Of a stretch of 64,000 nt of DNA, positions 46,336 through 60,174 are shown in pieces. Origin of the DNA: Hedera helix (taxonomy: Eukaryota; Streptophyta; Magnoliopsida; Apiales; Araliaceae). The stretch spans positions 61,777,202 to 61,841,201 of the forward strand of contig OX359264.1 in assembly GCA_947179155.2 (NCBI GenBank), in the 5' to 3' direction. Position 1 is the stretch's first letter. Each line of letters starts with the position of its first letter. The position numbers were made by a program, and so were the translations under genes. The notes under the pieces are model-generated. The model was not told where the DNA came from. It ran no database searches and worked only from the letters and a program-made list of their open reading frames with translations.

Positions 46336-47170
46336 GTGTAGATGTTCTTGTTTTCATCATGTTCAGGTTTGTTATGGTTCTTTTCGAGGAAGCTTGTGAA
46401 AAAGTCGGGAGATGCAAAATAATAACCGGGATTTAAGCATGTCGCTAATAAGAATAACTCAGGACTTGCTTCTATAAAATGATCATTTAATTTTTAAAAT
46501 TATAAATTCAAAATGGTAGAAAAAATTTCAACATAATAATGGTAAAAATTTATAATACTTTAAGATTTTTGACTTGATCTCCTATAAAATAAAGCATTCA
46601 TAGCTACTTTTTAGTGGTTGTTAGGTCAAATTTATTTATTAATCAACAACTAATCATATCAGGGAGTACTTTTCATAGTTGCTTTTTTTATTATTCATTT
46701 ATAAAAATGTATTTTCAAAGTTAATAGATTATTACACAAGTATTTCCTTCTACAGAGCTACCATGTTTTTACTGTCAACTTTTAAATTTAGCTTCAGGAA
46801 ATATTAATGATATTAATTATAAGAAAATGTCTTAAGCAAACATTAAAAACAGAGAAAGAGAAAGAAAAAAATAGGACCTCATTTTCTTAAGGATATACGG
46901 ATTACCACGAATTATACGGTTAGCGGTACTTTACTTCAACTCAAATGAAGACTATCTATTCCGTCAATTATATATCTCCAAAAAATAGGAACCATCCTGA
47001 CCCTCCGTTAATTCCAATCATTTACCCTAACTCTAACCCTTTCTCCAGCAGAAGAAGTCTCTAGAACCCCCATCTCCCAACACACCTTTCTCTCTCACTA
47101 ACCTCCAGACCAGACCTTCTCTATTTCTGTAGTTGATTCGATTCAGTAATTTGATTTTATTGGAAGAATA
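46336..47170 (+). other. Promoter and 5' untranslated region of the FKBP gene
   Basis: AT-rich upstream DNA becoming less AT-rich near 47000. A tttaccctaactctaaccct stretch at 47022-47041 resembles telo-box sequence (AAACCCTAA), common near start sites of plant housekeeping genes. No clear TATA box and no convincing heat-shock element were found. Confidence 0.5.
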
Positions 47171-50100
47171 ATGGATGAAGATTTTGATATTCCTCCCGCT
47201 GATATGATGAACGGAGAAGAGGATTTCATGGATGATGATGAGCCAGTCTCCTTCATGAAGGTCGGTGAAGAGAAAGAGATCGGAAATCAAGGCTTGAAGA
47301 AGAAGCTTCTCAAGGAAGGAGGAGGTTTTGACACCCCTGATAATGGCGATGAAGTTGAAGGTAGTTAAATAAATTAAAATCACTCCCAAAGTTTCTGACT
47401 GACCAGATGAACCTTTATAATAATATACTGTTAGATTTATTTATGCTGAAGAAATTGGAGATTTAATTTGATTTGATTTGGTTTGAATTGTTCTTCTTCA
47501 GTTCATTACACTGGAACTTTGCTTGATGGAACTAAATTTGATTCGAGCCGCGATAGGGGAGATCCATTCAAGTTTACTCTCGGCCAAGGTTATTTTTCGT
47601 CATCGTCATATCTTCTTCTTTAATATGAATTGATAGTTTTGTTATTGACACAATAATGTATGATCTTTAAAAGAAAATTCTTCGGTGTTGATAATTTGGT
47701 TTATGAAATCTAATTTGGCAAGCTACTCTGAATTTTCTCTGCATAGTTATTCAGTTGCTGAATGTTGCTATTTGTAATCTAACACCTCTTTTTTTGAAAT
47801 GTATTGAATAAGAGATTGATTAATTGAATGTGTTATCTCAAGTTATACTAGTTCCAAAATATTGCGCTGCCACATTGACTGATTCATCACTAACAAATAG
47901 GAAACGTAAGTAGGAAACATATGCTGAGGTGACTGCTATGTTATTTGGGGTCAGAATTTGGCAGCTGGTAGTGAATTTTGCACACCTAGCTTTACTCTAT
48001 CTGTCTATTGTTTTATACTGATGTTTTATTAGTACTGCAAGATGGTAAATGGTAGTGGTTACCTCTAATTTGGGTGGATAAATAGCTTCATATTCTAATT
48101 GTAAATGTAGTGATGTATAGTCTCAATGATTGGGATGTTTTTATCTGATAGTGGGACTTATACAAGAGGAGGTATGACAGACTTGCAGCTTTTTGAAAAC
48201 AAAATTGTCCAAGTGCAAGACTGGTTGACTACTGTCTTATTATATTTAACTTCTACTACCTCCATCTCAGAATTAAAACTAGAGTCTTTCCTTGTTTATA
48301 GTTTTTCCAATTCAGTTGAACAAATAGTGACTTAACCTAGTTTTATTTTAAATATCAACTTTGATATTTAATCAAGTTAATTCATTGAATTGGAAATTGA
48401 CAATTTTCTTAGTATTTGGAAGTAGGAGGTATAACTAATTTTTGTTGGAAGAACCTTCGTGCTATAGACATTTGCCTAGGCCGCGAGTCCACTATTTCTA
48501 TATGGACAGTTATCCAAGCTATAGGTTTTATAAATGTTGGCAAGGCAGCAAGTCCACTATTTCTGTATGGACAGTTATCCAAGCTATAGGTTTTATAAAT
48601 GTTGGCAAATAAACTTTAAACAAAAGGACTGAAACCTAATCTAACTTTTAGGCCAGCAACATGTATAACGGCACAGAGTTGGATAGAACTTGTAAACTAT
48701 AATTGCATGAGAGTAAGGCTGTATATAATAACTTTCTTGTAAACCTGTTGTTCGTAATGCATTACAGAATTGCAGAGAAATTGATTTAATACTCGCTGGT
48801 TCTCTCCCTCTCCCTCTCCCTCTCCCCTGGTCCTCTTTCTTTTCTGTGAGTGAATATGAATCAAGCAAAGAACTTTTTTTACTCTTTTTATGCATAGATC
48901 ACTGCTCTCTTTTCTTCTGAACTTGTAACTGCATGAGAGTAACACTGTATATGTTTCTCCCTCTTAAAGTGGCTAGTCGCTTATTAGGTCATTTTCTATA
49001 TATTGTTTCCTTGAGACTTGTGTTCAAGTTTGACTCTCTTTGTGTTGTCATAATAGGGCAAGTCATTAAGGGTTGGGATCAAGGTATCAAGACAATGAAG
49101 AAAGGTGAAAATGCTATTTTCACCATTCCTCCTGAACTAGCTTATGGTGAGTCAGGTTCTGCTCCAACAATTCCGCCCAATGCTACTCTCCAGTTTGATG
49201 TTGAACTGCTTACTTGGGTTAGCGTTAAGGACATCTGCAAGGATGGTGGAATATTCAAGAAAATTCTCAAGGAGGGGGAGAAATGGGAGAACCCTAAGGA
49301 CCTTGATGAAGTGTTAGGTACAATGTTAAATCTTTATTTGGCAATGCTTATAATTTTTAACTGGGGATATGATTGTTTCACTTGAATTACAGCTGACAAC
49401 TTACATTGCTGCTATTAATGTAGTCAATTACGAGGTTCAACTTGAGGATGGAACCTTGATTGCGAAATCAAATGCAGTAGAGTTTACCGTCCAAGATGGT
49501 AATGTTTTTCGAGCCCGTTAGAGATCTCCTTTTGCAATGTTGGCATATTATATGTACGTTTTTTATTTGCAATTGTTGTAGGTCACTTGTGTCCTGGTCT
49601 GGGCAAAGCTGTAAAAACTATGAAGAAAGGAGAAAAGGTACTCCTTACAGTGAAGCCACAATGTGAGTAGGTTTCTTATATGCAGTTGTTTACTTTATGA
49701 GATGTGCATTTGGAAGCAAAGCTCTTTTAGAGTGAATTTTCCTATATTTTGTTCTTTTTGATTGCAGATGGGTTTGGGGAGAAAGGGAAGGCAGCTTCTG
49801 GTGATGCAGCTGCAGTTCCACCGAATGCCACGCTGCAGATTACAGTAGAACTAGTGTCGTGGAAGACTGTCTCACATATTGGTGATGACAAGAAAGTTAT
49901 TAAAAAGATCCTGAAGGAAGGGGAGGGATATGAGAAACCAAATGAAGGAGCTATTGTCAAGGGTGGGTTAGTTTCTTGCCAGTAGTACTGAGATTATCAA
50001 TGTTTTGGTTGCCAAACATTTTTTTATCTAACAATTTATTGTATGTGCACCTAACAGTAAAATTGATTGGGAAGCTGCAAGATGGTACTGTCTTCTTTAA

Positions 50101-51471
50101 GAAGGGCCCTGATGGTGATGAGGAGGCATTTGAGTTTCAGACAGATGAAGGTGTTAGAGCTTACCTGAGCTTTGATTTCTAAATTTAGTCGGACTGTTCT
50201 TACCTGTTTCTTACTTTATTGAGGTATGCATTGAACAGAACAAGTTATAGATGGGCTTGATAGAGCAGTGATGACTATGAAGAAGGGGGAGGTAGCACTA
50301 CTAACAGTTGCACCAGAATGTGCCTTTGGTTCATCTGAGTCACAGCAGGAATTAGCTATGGTTCCCCCTAATTCAACTGTTTACTATGAGATTGAGCTTG
50401 TATCTTTTGTCAAGGTGAGTTGATCGTATTTTACTTTGGAATATGCAGTCCATTATGACATTAGTTCCAAGTTCTCATGTCATGTGGTGTTTTCAGGAGA
50501 AGGAATCGTGGGATATGAACACGGAGGAGAAGATCGAGGCTGCTGGTAAAAAGAAGGAAGATGGTAATGCATTTTTCAAGGCGGGTAAATATACAAAGGC
50601 TTCAAAGCGCTATGAGAAGGTAAAACTTTATATTAAGATATGAACCTAACAAATTTCATTATCATTAAATTCTTGTGTACGAGTCTACTCAATGTTGAAC
50701 CTTTGTTTTTATGCAGGCTGCGAAGCACATCGAGTATGATACCTCCTTTGGAGAAGAGGAGAAAAAGCAGGCCAAAGCACTGAAAGTTACTTGCAATCTC
50801 AACAATGCAGCTTGCAAACTGAAATTAAAGGAGTACAAGGAAGCAGAGAAACTGTGCACCAAGGTTAACCTAATTCCTATACGTGCAATATGCATGGTTA
50901 CACTCAACATTTCGCTTTTTGAAACATGTCATCGTTACCTGTTTTGCTTGTCTTAAATATTTGTTGATGAAATGCTCATTGTTTTGTGGGGTATTCAGGT
51001 ACTGGAAATAGAGAGTAAGAATGTGAAAGCCCTATACAGAAGGGCTCAAGCTTATATTAATCTAGCTGATCTGGATTTGGCTGAAATTGACATCAAAAAA
51101 GCTCTTGAGCTTGACCCTACTAACAGGTTTGCTTAGTTCTTTTAACCTGCGTAATTGTTGTTGCCATTATTTGTTAATGTTCATTTCATTTATGGTTTTG
51201 CTTGTATCGCAAAATTTAGGGATGTGAAGCTCGAGTATAAAATTCTGAAGGAGAAGATAAGAGAGTTCAACAAAAAGGATGCCAAGTTTTATGGAAATAT
51301 GTTTGCCAAGTTGAACAAGCTGGAGCCTTTGGAGTCCGATGTAAGTTTCTTGTATATTATACATGTTAAGCTGATGTGTTAACACATATTAATGCTTTAG
51401 TGGTACTGTTTTGGTTACAGAAATCAGCTTCCAAGGAGGCAGAGCCAATGAGCCTTGATAGCAAGGCGTAA
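47171..51471 (+). CDS. Peptidyl-prolyl isomerase FKBP62/65 (ROF1/ROF2)-like immunophilin
   Basis: Thirteen exons give 575 aa, close to Arabidopsis FKBP62 (551) and FKBP65 (578): 47171-47360, 47502-47588, 49057-49317, 49424-49498, 49582-49662, 49768-49962, 50058-50150, 50239-50414, 50497-50619, 50717-50863, 50999-51126, 51220-51340 and 51421-51471. After an acidic N-terminus come three FKBP domains, about residues 58-148 (VHYTGTLLDGTKFDSS, GWDQGIKTMKKGE, IPPELAYG), 178-265 and 290-386, then a TPR region, about 400-520 (GNAFFKAGKYTKASKRYEK, ALYRRAQAYINLADLDLAE), which in this family binds HSP90. Domain 1 keeps the active-site-type residues; domains 2 and 3 are more diverged. Relatives shuttle with HSP90.1 and modulate heat-stress transcription factors. 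All introns are GT-AG. Confidence 0.95.
48486..48607. repeat. 65-bp tandem duplication in FKBP intron 2
   Basis: agtccactatttct starts at 48486 and again at 48551, and the following about 55 bp (tggacagttatccaagctat and beyond) are nearly identical. The intron is 1.47 kb, by far the longest in the gene. Confidence 0.9.
48801..48827. repeat. (CCCTCT)n microsatellite in FKBP intron 2
   Basis: About four units of a CT-rich hexamer. Confidence 0.9.
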
Positions 51472-52897
51472 GTGGATTTTAGAGTTGACTTTTTATGATG
51501 ATAAAGGGTCGATGCCCTGGGTTTTGTGGTTTCCTATGCTTGTAACTTCCCCTATAAGACCACCCACTTGGCTTCTGGCGTAGAGAGGAGTTGTAATGGA
51601 TTTATGTGATGGCAATTTCAAAACTTAAAACTATAAATGAGATTTTTCATAATAGTTTAATAATTTGTGCATGTCATCATATCATGATTTCTGTTTGTTG
51701 TGTTGTGGTCTGGTCTGGTCTGGTCGTGTTCTTAGATTGGATGGAACGTGCTTTTGATCAGAAAAAAAGTATGTTTTTAGATGGAACGTGCTTTTGATCA
51801 GAAAAAAGATGGAACATGCTTGTATGGCCTTGATCCAGTTGTTGATTACGAAGTATACCTAGGCAAGAAGAGGTATTTTTAATTGTTTCGCTAAAAAAAA
51901 TTAATGAAGTTGAAACAAAACGATACGTACGTGCTCCTGTTGTCCAACTTCTTCACTGACCTATGGCCAAGACGACTCGTCAAGGCGGGATTCCCTCCTC
52001 TCCGGTCTACAATTACCATCTCATTCAATTTCTGAAAGCGGAGGGTCGTTCATCATCAATAGCTCTTTAGTATACATGCTTAAGGTGGTTGAAAAAGATG
52101 TAAAAGGGACTAGTGATGAGAGAGTATACTACTTGAAAATAAATAAATGGGCTCAACAGTCTTGAGTTTGAAAAAATTACTTGGACTTGTAGGAGCAATA
52201 TGTACGGTAAGTTTGAAGAATGTAGCTTTTCTCTGTTATTTTTCCCAATTAGTATTTTTTTTTTAAAAAATTTTCTGTCCCACATTCTGCATCTTCTTCT
52301 CTGTTGGAACCAGATCGAATTATTGCGTGAACTTTAGGATCGACTCTCAAATTAAATAGTAGCTTTTAATGTCATGACATTGGAATAATATAGTAATTTA
52401 TATCAAGATTGTAGACAATTCATTAATTCTGAACGTCACTTTGGATTTATAACTAACATAATGATGCATATATTTAATACAGAACAAATAAAGAAGGAAA
52501 ACTATGAAAATCTAACAAAATATCTACCCGCACCACGTACACAAGCAATTGTAATGCGGTATTACATTTTATCCAAACAGGTTGTTCCTACCTACGGTCC
52601 CTTAAATCTTTCCATCTCCATGGTTTTAGACAAGTTTTTTACCTACAATTGAGGGTGACGGTATGATAATCTCTTCCTCAAGTACTTAAATGCACTAAAA
52701 CAATGAGCCTGCACAGTCTTTTCTGAAGCAGATAAATCCCTTTAATTGGCAATCACCTATGGTCTGCAAAGACTCCTTCTATAAATGGTTCTCAAGCCTG
52801 TGGCCCCTTGACTTTTTCCTTGCCAGATCGTCGACCCCGTTGTAGAAACAAAAGAAGCAGCTTTCGAAACTCAAGACTAGCAACTAATTAAGGTTAA
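51472..52897. other. Convergent 3' flanks of FKBP and CSLC genes
   Basis: The plus-strand FKBP gene and minus-strand CSLC gene end towards each other here. A 40-bp tandem duplication lies at 51741-51817. No other gene is supported. Confidence 0.55.
51741..51817. repeat. 40-bp duplication in FKBP 3' flank
   Basis: atggaacgtgcttttgatca occurs at 51741 and 51781, followed each time by a run of A. A third partial copy (atggaacatgc) starts at about 51808. Confidence 0.9.
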
Positions 52898-55800
52898 TTA
52901 ACTTACCTGCTCTCCAATTAAATCGAGGCCAACACTTAGGAAAGTGACCCCTTGGAACAATAGAAAGTAGAAATGAATGCCCTGAGCAGACAACAAGCTT
53001 CTCACTGCGGCAGCTAATAAAATAAATGCAAGCGCGAGTTCCTTTCTATACAGATGGTTTCTTTTCTTTTTCGTTTTCTTGGACATCTCTAATCTGGTGA
53101 GCTCTGCAAGACCTGATTCTGAGGAGGACTTGTGCATACTAGGGCTTCCCGCTGGAAGTTCAGGTTCGGTTTCAACAAAGGCAACTAGGTCTGCTTCCGA
53201 GGATCTGCCCAGTTTTTTAGTAACTATCCACTCATAAGAACTTCCTAATTGAAACAATCCGCATATCATGGCATTGAATTTTGTCACCGACATGGTATTT
53301 TCAAACAGAAGGTAGGGAACAATAAATGGAAATGAGCGTGGCACCGGAAGGATGTTCAGCAGAGACATGAGTCCAGGGATATAACAAACTAACCAAGCTG
53401 GTAACTCGGCTTCTGGCAGGAACATGGTCAGAGGGAGAATAATACAGAATAGAGTGAATGAATAAAAGGGCAGAATAAGCTTCCGCAGGAGGAAGAAGAT
53501 AAATATCAAATTGATTTTCTTAGCCAAACTCACCTGCAATGTAATAGATTAATGTAACTAAATTCGAAAACATCAATAGGACTGTAAAAATGCGGGATTA
53601 AGCTACTTAGCCCCGCAAAATGTTTTATCGTGCGTGCGTGCATGAATGTGCTCATGCAGTAAATTTCATTCTTCACAGAATGAAGTATCAGAAATCCGCA
53701 AATATTTCAATCCCAAAAGAGCTTGTACTAGATTCTAACGGTATAGAGCACCTCCAGGGAGGATATTTATTTTCTTACTTAGGCACTTGTTAGAAATTTA
53801 TGTAATATGGAAATTTACAAAACCAACCAAGTAAGATATTGTATTCCTTTGTATACTTAATCCCAGTGAACTTTTGAAGTCGAAATCAGGACATGTTAAT
53901 TCAGATAATACTTGAATGAAAGGCTATAGAACTATACAAAGAATCACTCTAACCTTTGAATGGATTATGTCAAGAAAGCACAAGCGGAACAATTGCATTG
54001 GTCCCGAATGCCAGCGATATTGCTGCTTCATATATGCCTCATAGGACTCTGGGAGTTCACATTGGCACTGCAGAAAGTAAGATTTAGCATCATGTCCAAG
54101 CTCAAATATGTGTAGAGAGGCACCAATCTTAATACGCTACAAACCTTAACATCATTAAGATAGATAAACTTCCATCCACAAAGGTGAGCACGGACAGCAA
54201 TATCCATGTCTTCAACTGTTGTTCGATCCAACCAGCCACCACAATCCTCGAGGGCTTTAATTCTCCATACTCCAGCAGTTCCATTGAAACCAAAGAAGTT
54301 AATGAAAACTCCATTGACTTGTTGCTCCACCTCAAAGTGAAAGGATAAGTTTATATACTGCAATCTCGTGAGCAGGTTTTCGTCCTTGTTCACAAAAGAC
54401 CACCTTGTTTGGACCAATCCCAGGTCATCTTTTCCCTTCAAGAAGACAGGAAAGGTAACAAGACTTTGGGAAAATAGAGGAATCTTGTATTTTACCAAAG
54501 TCTACTTCATCAAGCTCGCCATAATTTATCCCACAAATATTTCAATTCTGAGTCAAATATAAAACATTGAGCAAGTACACAAAATAAGGGAGAGAACACT
54601 GGAATATTGATAGAAGAACATTTAAGTAAATTAACACACATAATAACCAAACTTTCAGTCACATGAGCATTCTTGATGTAATTCTTCTTCTTCATCACAT
54701 CATCCTTATCATTCTTTGACTATCTGATAAGTTGAGTGAACTCTGTAGTAAGCAAAAGTCATTTGTAGGTTCAAGGGACCCCTTGTATATAATATTATTA
54801 AATCTTTTAGCACACAAGTGTGGTTGAACGTTTGCAGTCAGGTGGAGTAGATGCTAACAGGTAATTTACATAAAAGGGACACGCTAACATAGTCGATTGA
54901 TACACACTTGCATTCAACACCACATATAAGGTTTTCCTCGTGTGCATCGGATGGTTGAAGATTTATTTTTGCAAAAAAGCAACAAAATTCAGGACCCATT
55001 GATGTGATTGTAAACAAAGCTCCATAACATCATGTATTTCCTTGGTCCCATATCTTTTCCACTTGATACATAATCGAATCCGGATATAAACGGAAACGGA
55101 TATGATCCGTATTCGGATATTTTTTCGAATACCGGATACGGATATGATTTTTAAAATCCGCCGGACACTGGTTTGAAAAGCTACTGAGCTATAACAAATG
55201 AATTAAGCTACGTCAACAAAAGAAAGTTATTTGATACTAATTTACAAGCTAAATTCACTGAAATAAACGAAGCAAGCTGCGAGTAATACATACTACTAGG
55301 TCACAGTCATTCGAGGAGTTCAAGTCGGTACGTATGTGTGTTTACTTATGTGGATTAATATATATTTTAATATTCTTAGGAGTGTTTTCACTTTTCCGTT
55401 CCTCTCCAGACTAGACTCTTCCACCAAAATAATTTCATTCTTCTATAAAGAAAATATATCTTTACGCTGGACAATCAACAATCATTTTCATTTCTTTCTG
55501 ATAAGTAACAACAAACCATCACAGAAGTTGTATGATTCATCATGGATGGAAGCCAGTGCATCAGTGCATAGAATGTGCTTACATGGATAGGAAAAAATTA
55601 ATTCCAGCAGGGGACCTGTTTAATTTGAATATATTGCTATCGAATCCACAAATATCTATTAAGGGGGCAATCAAATACACAAAGTCATACGTGGTTGTAT
55701 CTACACACTGAATATCAGAGAATTTTCATGCAGTAAATTTCTTGAGCTGATGATAGCATAGACAGTATTATTTGGGCATGGTAAAATACCTTGAAGTAAG

Positions 55801-57485
55801 GAATGGTTTTCTTCAAGAAATCTGGCGGTGGTTGGAAATCTGCATCGAAAAGTGCCACAAACTCATAATCTTTCACATAATCGCAACTCATCGCGGATTT
55901 AAGATTCCCAGACTTATAGCCTGTGCGGATAAGTCGATGCCGATACAATATGTGCACACCCCTCATTTGCCATTTATGTACTTCTGCCTTGATAAGATCA
56001 TGAACATCCAAATCATCAGAATCATCTAAGACTTGTACAAGCATTCTCTCCTTTGGCCAGTCCTGTACACATACTGCTGCAATTGATTGGTGGTAAACCT
56101 GTTTGACACGCCAGTGAGACAAGATTTAAGACATGTATCGACTCATGAACATCAGTTGGTCCGGAAAGTGTTCAATCCCTAACCACTAACAGATAAATGT
56201 ATCATAAAGTTGAGATGTCAATTTGAAACTTAACCATAAGTATGGAAAATAAGAAAAAGCACCTAGCTTTCCATATAAACTACCACAGAACCCATAATTT
56301 AACTTTTTCAGTAACTATGTTGCAGATGGAAACTCTTTCTAGAATCACAAACATAACTCAAGAAGTGCAGTTTCCGTTTTCAGGTATGTATGGAACTTGC
56401 AAAACACAAAGGAAAAGGAAAACAAAAATGCATAATAAAAGAAAGTGACCATCTTAATCAGCATAAAGAAACCAATATCAAGAATAATATGAAAATGCGG
56501 TGTTAATAGATGGTTAAGAAAGCTTAAATTTTTGTACTATTTGATTTTTTCCCCCCGGGTTTTCCAAGTTCTAAAAATACCATCATAAATAAAGTAAACA
56601 TGTAATTATTTTTGTTGAGAAAAAAAGAAAAGTTAGTTGGGATAATACAGAATTTATTAAATAGCAAGAGATTCCAAACAAATCGAGCTCACTTACATAA
56701 CAAAGATTACTCACTAAAAATACTTTACTACTCACAATTCAAACAAAGAATGCAGGATAGGGATTGGGAAACCTACATCTTCTTACCTCCCTCTCATTGC
56801 ACATTGGGATTTGAACCAACACCATTGGATAATCCTCCACACTCATCACATTCTCCTCATAATCCATCTCAGCAACCGGCTTTATCCCCCGAAACTTAAT
56901 CCAAAAACAACCCATAACCAAAACTAGGCGATCCACGGACTGAACCAAGAATAAAACAACACACAAATTCGTCAAAGCCTGCAGCGGTGGCGCCAAATAA
57001 TTAGTCCTAATTTCAAGCCAATTGGCGTACAAATACTCCACGAAATCTTTAATATCAGAAGAAGCCACCGAAGGGGGACTAAAATGCCATCCTTTAAAGT
57101 AAGCTAGAATCTCCAACACTAACAACAAAACTACAATAATCAAAAACAGCTTAATAAGGCGATAAAGGCGCGATTCTGAGCGCGGGGAGTGAAGATAAAG
57201 GGGCGAATCGGGTGAAGTGAGGCGGCGTTTGGCGGTTCCGAGGATAGAGATGAAGGCATTGGTAGGGTAGGCGAAATAATGGTGGAATTTCAAGAGGTAA
57301 AGCCAGGACAATTGACGGGCGCTCCGGGTTCGGTCTTTATCGACGGTGGGATCAGCGGCGGTGGGGCTGGGAGGGATTTCGACGGTCAAATGGTAATGGG
57401 TTTTTAGGGATTTGTCCAATAACAGGTCATCTTCCCTGTGCTTGTTCCACCATTCTTGAAATTCATAATTAGGAGGTCGAGACAT
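52898..57485 (-). CDS. Cellulose synthase-like C (CSLC) xyloglucan glucan synthase
   Basis: Golgi membrane GT2 enzyme that builds the 1,4-beta-glucan backbone of xyloglucan. Exons 57485-56787, 56098-55790, 54435-54145, 54067-53954 and 53533-52898, all phase 0, give 682 aa, the usual CSLC size. The GT2 D,D,D,QxxRW signature is complete: DDSDD at 258-262, DAD at 318-320, VEDMD with Glu411-Asp412, and QQYRW at 448-452. Membrane segments lie near residues 110-130 (KLFLIIVVLLLVLEILAYF), 175-200 and after 475. The start MSRPPNYEFQEWWNKHREDD and end GLDLIGEQVS are typical. A gtaagt at 52896-52891 overlaps the last codons and could mimic a donor, but the family ends at this stop. No zinc-binding RING domain is present, which separates it from CESA. 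Confidence 0.95.
55068..55172. repeat. GGATAT-rich patch in CSLC intron 2
   Basis: A short region repeats ggatat/atccg words (ccggatata, acggatatgatccg, ttcggatatt, ccggatacggatatg), giving many small inverted matches. Similar GGATAT/ATCCGA strings are scattered in plant genomes as transposon-linked repeats. Confidence 0.55.
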
Positions 57486-59385
57486 TTGTATATATATATG
57501 TATATGTAATGATTTGTTGTATGTATGTATGTGTAGTATATAAGTGGGGTTGTGTTGTTATGTATAAGCTGCTTTCATTCTCAGATTTCTTTGTTCTTGT
57601 GAGTATTTGTGATCCGGAGTTGGGGGACGATAGAAAGAAAGAAAGAAGGAGAAGGGGAGGAGTAGTTGAGTTTTTTGCTAAATTTAGTTAGAGCAGTTTC
57701 CCCTAATTAAGCGGTTTTTTTTTTTGTAATAATGTTTGTATTTTCTAGGCGGTGTACGTAATTACGTATGCATGCATGCATGTCCGTCCTTCTATCCTAT
57801 TTTTATTTTTGTCACGCGGACTCACTCTATTGACTTGATTATACAATAAAACAACCAAATAGTTTTATATACATAAATTGTATATAAAATAATATTATTA
57901 AAGATAATACATTAATGGTATACCTCTATCATCTCTTATTATAAATTGTTAGGTTTTTTATTTTAGATTATTATCCGAATTAATTCATTGGCCCATATTT
58001 TTTTAAACAATTTCAAAATTTTAACATCCAATTTTCTCTCTCCCACCACTTTTATATCCCAATTTAATTTATCTCTCCAATCTTTCACGTGCCTTTATCT
58101 TTTCTTTATCTCTATTTAATTAAAACTTAAAAAAAATAAAAAAATTATAGAGACTGTTATTTCACATTTTATTTATCAAACTTGGAGCGAGAATGAGATT
58201 ATTTTCTCCCTTAGTAAATCTTATTTTTCAATTTTTTTTTTTTTTACTAATGTCAATCAAATGGTGCAAACAAATACTAGAAGATTCTCAAAAAGGGAAC
58301 CCATTGAACCTTATATGTATGGCTACACATGGAAGGAGGAAGGAAGAAGCAGACTGTATATGAAGAATTAATAATCTAATTGTATGTACGTACGTGTTGC
58401 GCACACATCACGTGTGACTAACGACTAATTAAAATAAATAATACAGAGATCGATACTGAATGATGTTCTTTATTCACACTTTGTAGAGCCTAATTGCATA
58501 ATATCGATTATGAGCACGCACGTCTTGGATCGATCTTTTTAATACATTATTAATATATAAATTTTTACGTATTTTGAGCTGATTTTCCGCTCAAGTGAAA
58601 AGAGAGAGACGGATAATCAGTTTAACCTTTTTATGGACTAGTCAAACTTTGAAAAAATTGTATATTTTGCACCTGCCAAAGTGGAAGGGAGGTTTTTCAT
58701 AAGCATAGAAGAGAAATAATTTTGGAAGGAGGCGACTCAGGCCGAGTAGCTCAGTCCACTAAGATTCTACTCAATGACGATGTTACCAGGCTTGAAGCCG
58801 TTGCATGGTTGCATTGCCTGATTGCTCCACCAGTTCGAGCTGATATTGTAAAATCGTTAATGTGTTCAATTAGAAGAAATATTTGTACTTAATGAGTATT
58901 TCCAATCACGAAAATTTTAATGTGCTCAACAGGCACCAGTCAGATAATAAAATTTTACAAAATTAATAATATTTATGGTGTATTATTTATGTCTAGCTGA
59001 TGCCGATTCGGCATATATAATACGTATTTGTTTATCAGAAGGAAGATAGATGTATATACGAGTTAAGATTATGGGGACCACAGTAAAGAATTGGATAATT
59101 TAGTTGGGAAACATTGTGAAGTTTATCAATAATTTCCCGTATCTTGCTCAAAAGGAGTGGGGTTGAAGTAACATTGTAAGCTAGGAACATGCATGCACTT
59201 AATCTGATGAGCAAAGTGACTTGGTGGGTATAAAGAATTCAGCAACCTGTCGAGTGGGTTCCTTGTGAAAAGTACCAATCATGAATATCACTTAATTACA
59301 TTACTTTTATTTATATTATGAAAATAATGATGTTTATCTTTATATTGCTGTCTTATTAGTAATGAAGATCTAACTACAGACCTAT
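57486..59385. other. CSLC promoter and intergenic DNA
   Basis: Upstream of the CSLC start is a short TA/TATG repeat (57485-57535) and the probable promoter. The rest is AT-rich with no supported gene. A sequence at 58745-58840 has weak tRNA-like A-box and B-box words but is not a tRNA. Confidence 0.5.
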
Positions 59386-59964
59386 TGGGCACCTTTGCTA
59401 GGGCAGTCACACCCATCACTTTTGAAGTTCACCGAACGGGGCTTTGTATTGTCGTTGTCCACGTCAGGAATTTTTTTTATTGTGTTTTCGAACGCATTTT
59501 TTATTTTCTTTTAATTTGGTGTGATTAGGTAAGATTTTTGAAAAACGACTTTTTTGTCCACTAATTTTGAAAGGTTGATTTTAGAAATAAGTTAATGTAA
59601 TAGAGTCATCAGTTGGTATAAGTTTAATTAAATGTACCAACCCATTTGAATTTTTTAAGATTTTAAAGATAGATGACCTATAATGTCACTCCATTGCATT
59701 GGTTTGCAATCGAAATTCAAAGAGTTCGAGAGTTACTTTAAGCGAGGGAAAGATGTTAGACACTTCTCGACTTTCGTGAATTACAATTACAACCTTCATA
59801 ATCTTTTCTCAAATTTGAATAAGTTGTCTTGGTGTGTATTCTAAGTGTTCTATGTCTAAGTGTTTTGTGTCATTTCGTAGTGCGTGTGTCATGGATTATG
59901 GGTACGTTCATTTTAATCCTAGTGTGGGGTTCAATACGGCTAGGACCAACTTTTACTTTGTTTT

Positions 59965-60165
59965 ATTTATAATTTTTGTGAGTTTAGTTTCTAAACTCGT
60001 GTCTGTGTGTTTAAAAGATTTGGGAGTTTGATTTCTAAACTTGTGAAAGGTGTTTTCAAAAGAAAGCGAGTTTTGTTTCTAAACTCTTATGTGTAAGTCT
60101 GCTAAGGTTTGCGAGCTTGATTTCTAAACTTGTGTGTGATTGGTCCAACATAGATTTGTGAGTTC
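59965..60165. repeat. Tandem units with gttt(g)atttctaaact
   Basis: At least four diverged units of roughly 45-60 bp each contain tttctaaact(t/c)gtg (near 59988, 60032, 60078, 60122). The array lies inside the putative LTR. Confidence 0.75.
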
Positions 60166-60174
60166 TAAAAGTGT

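Noticed and set aside
46820..47170. Heat-shock elements upstream of the FKBP gene
   Set aside because: Expected for a ROF-type gene, but no clear alternating GAA/TTC triplet is present in the 350 bp upstream.
58745..58840. Possible tRNA or tRNA-derived SINE (gtagctcagtccac and cagttcgagctg)
   Set aside because: A-box-like and B-box-like words are about 80 bp apart, there is no cloverleaf, and no tail or target duplication is visible.
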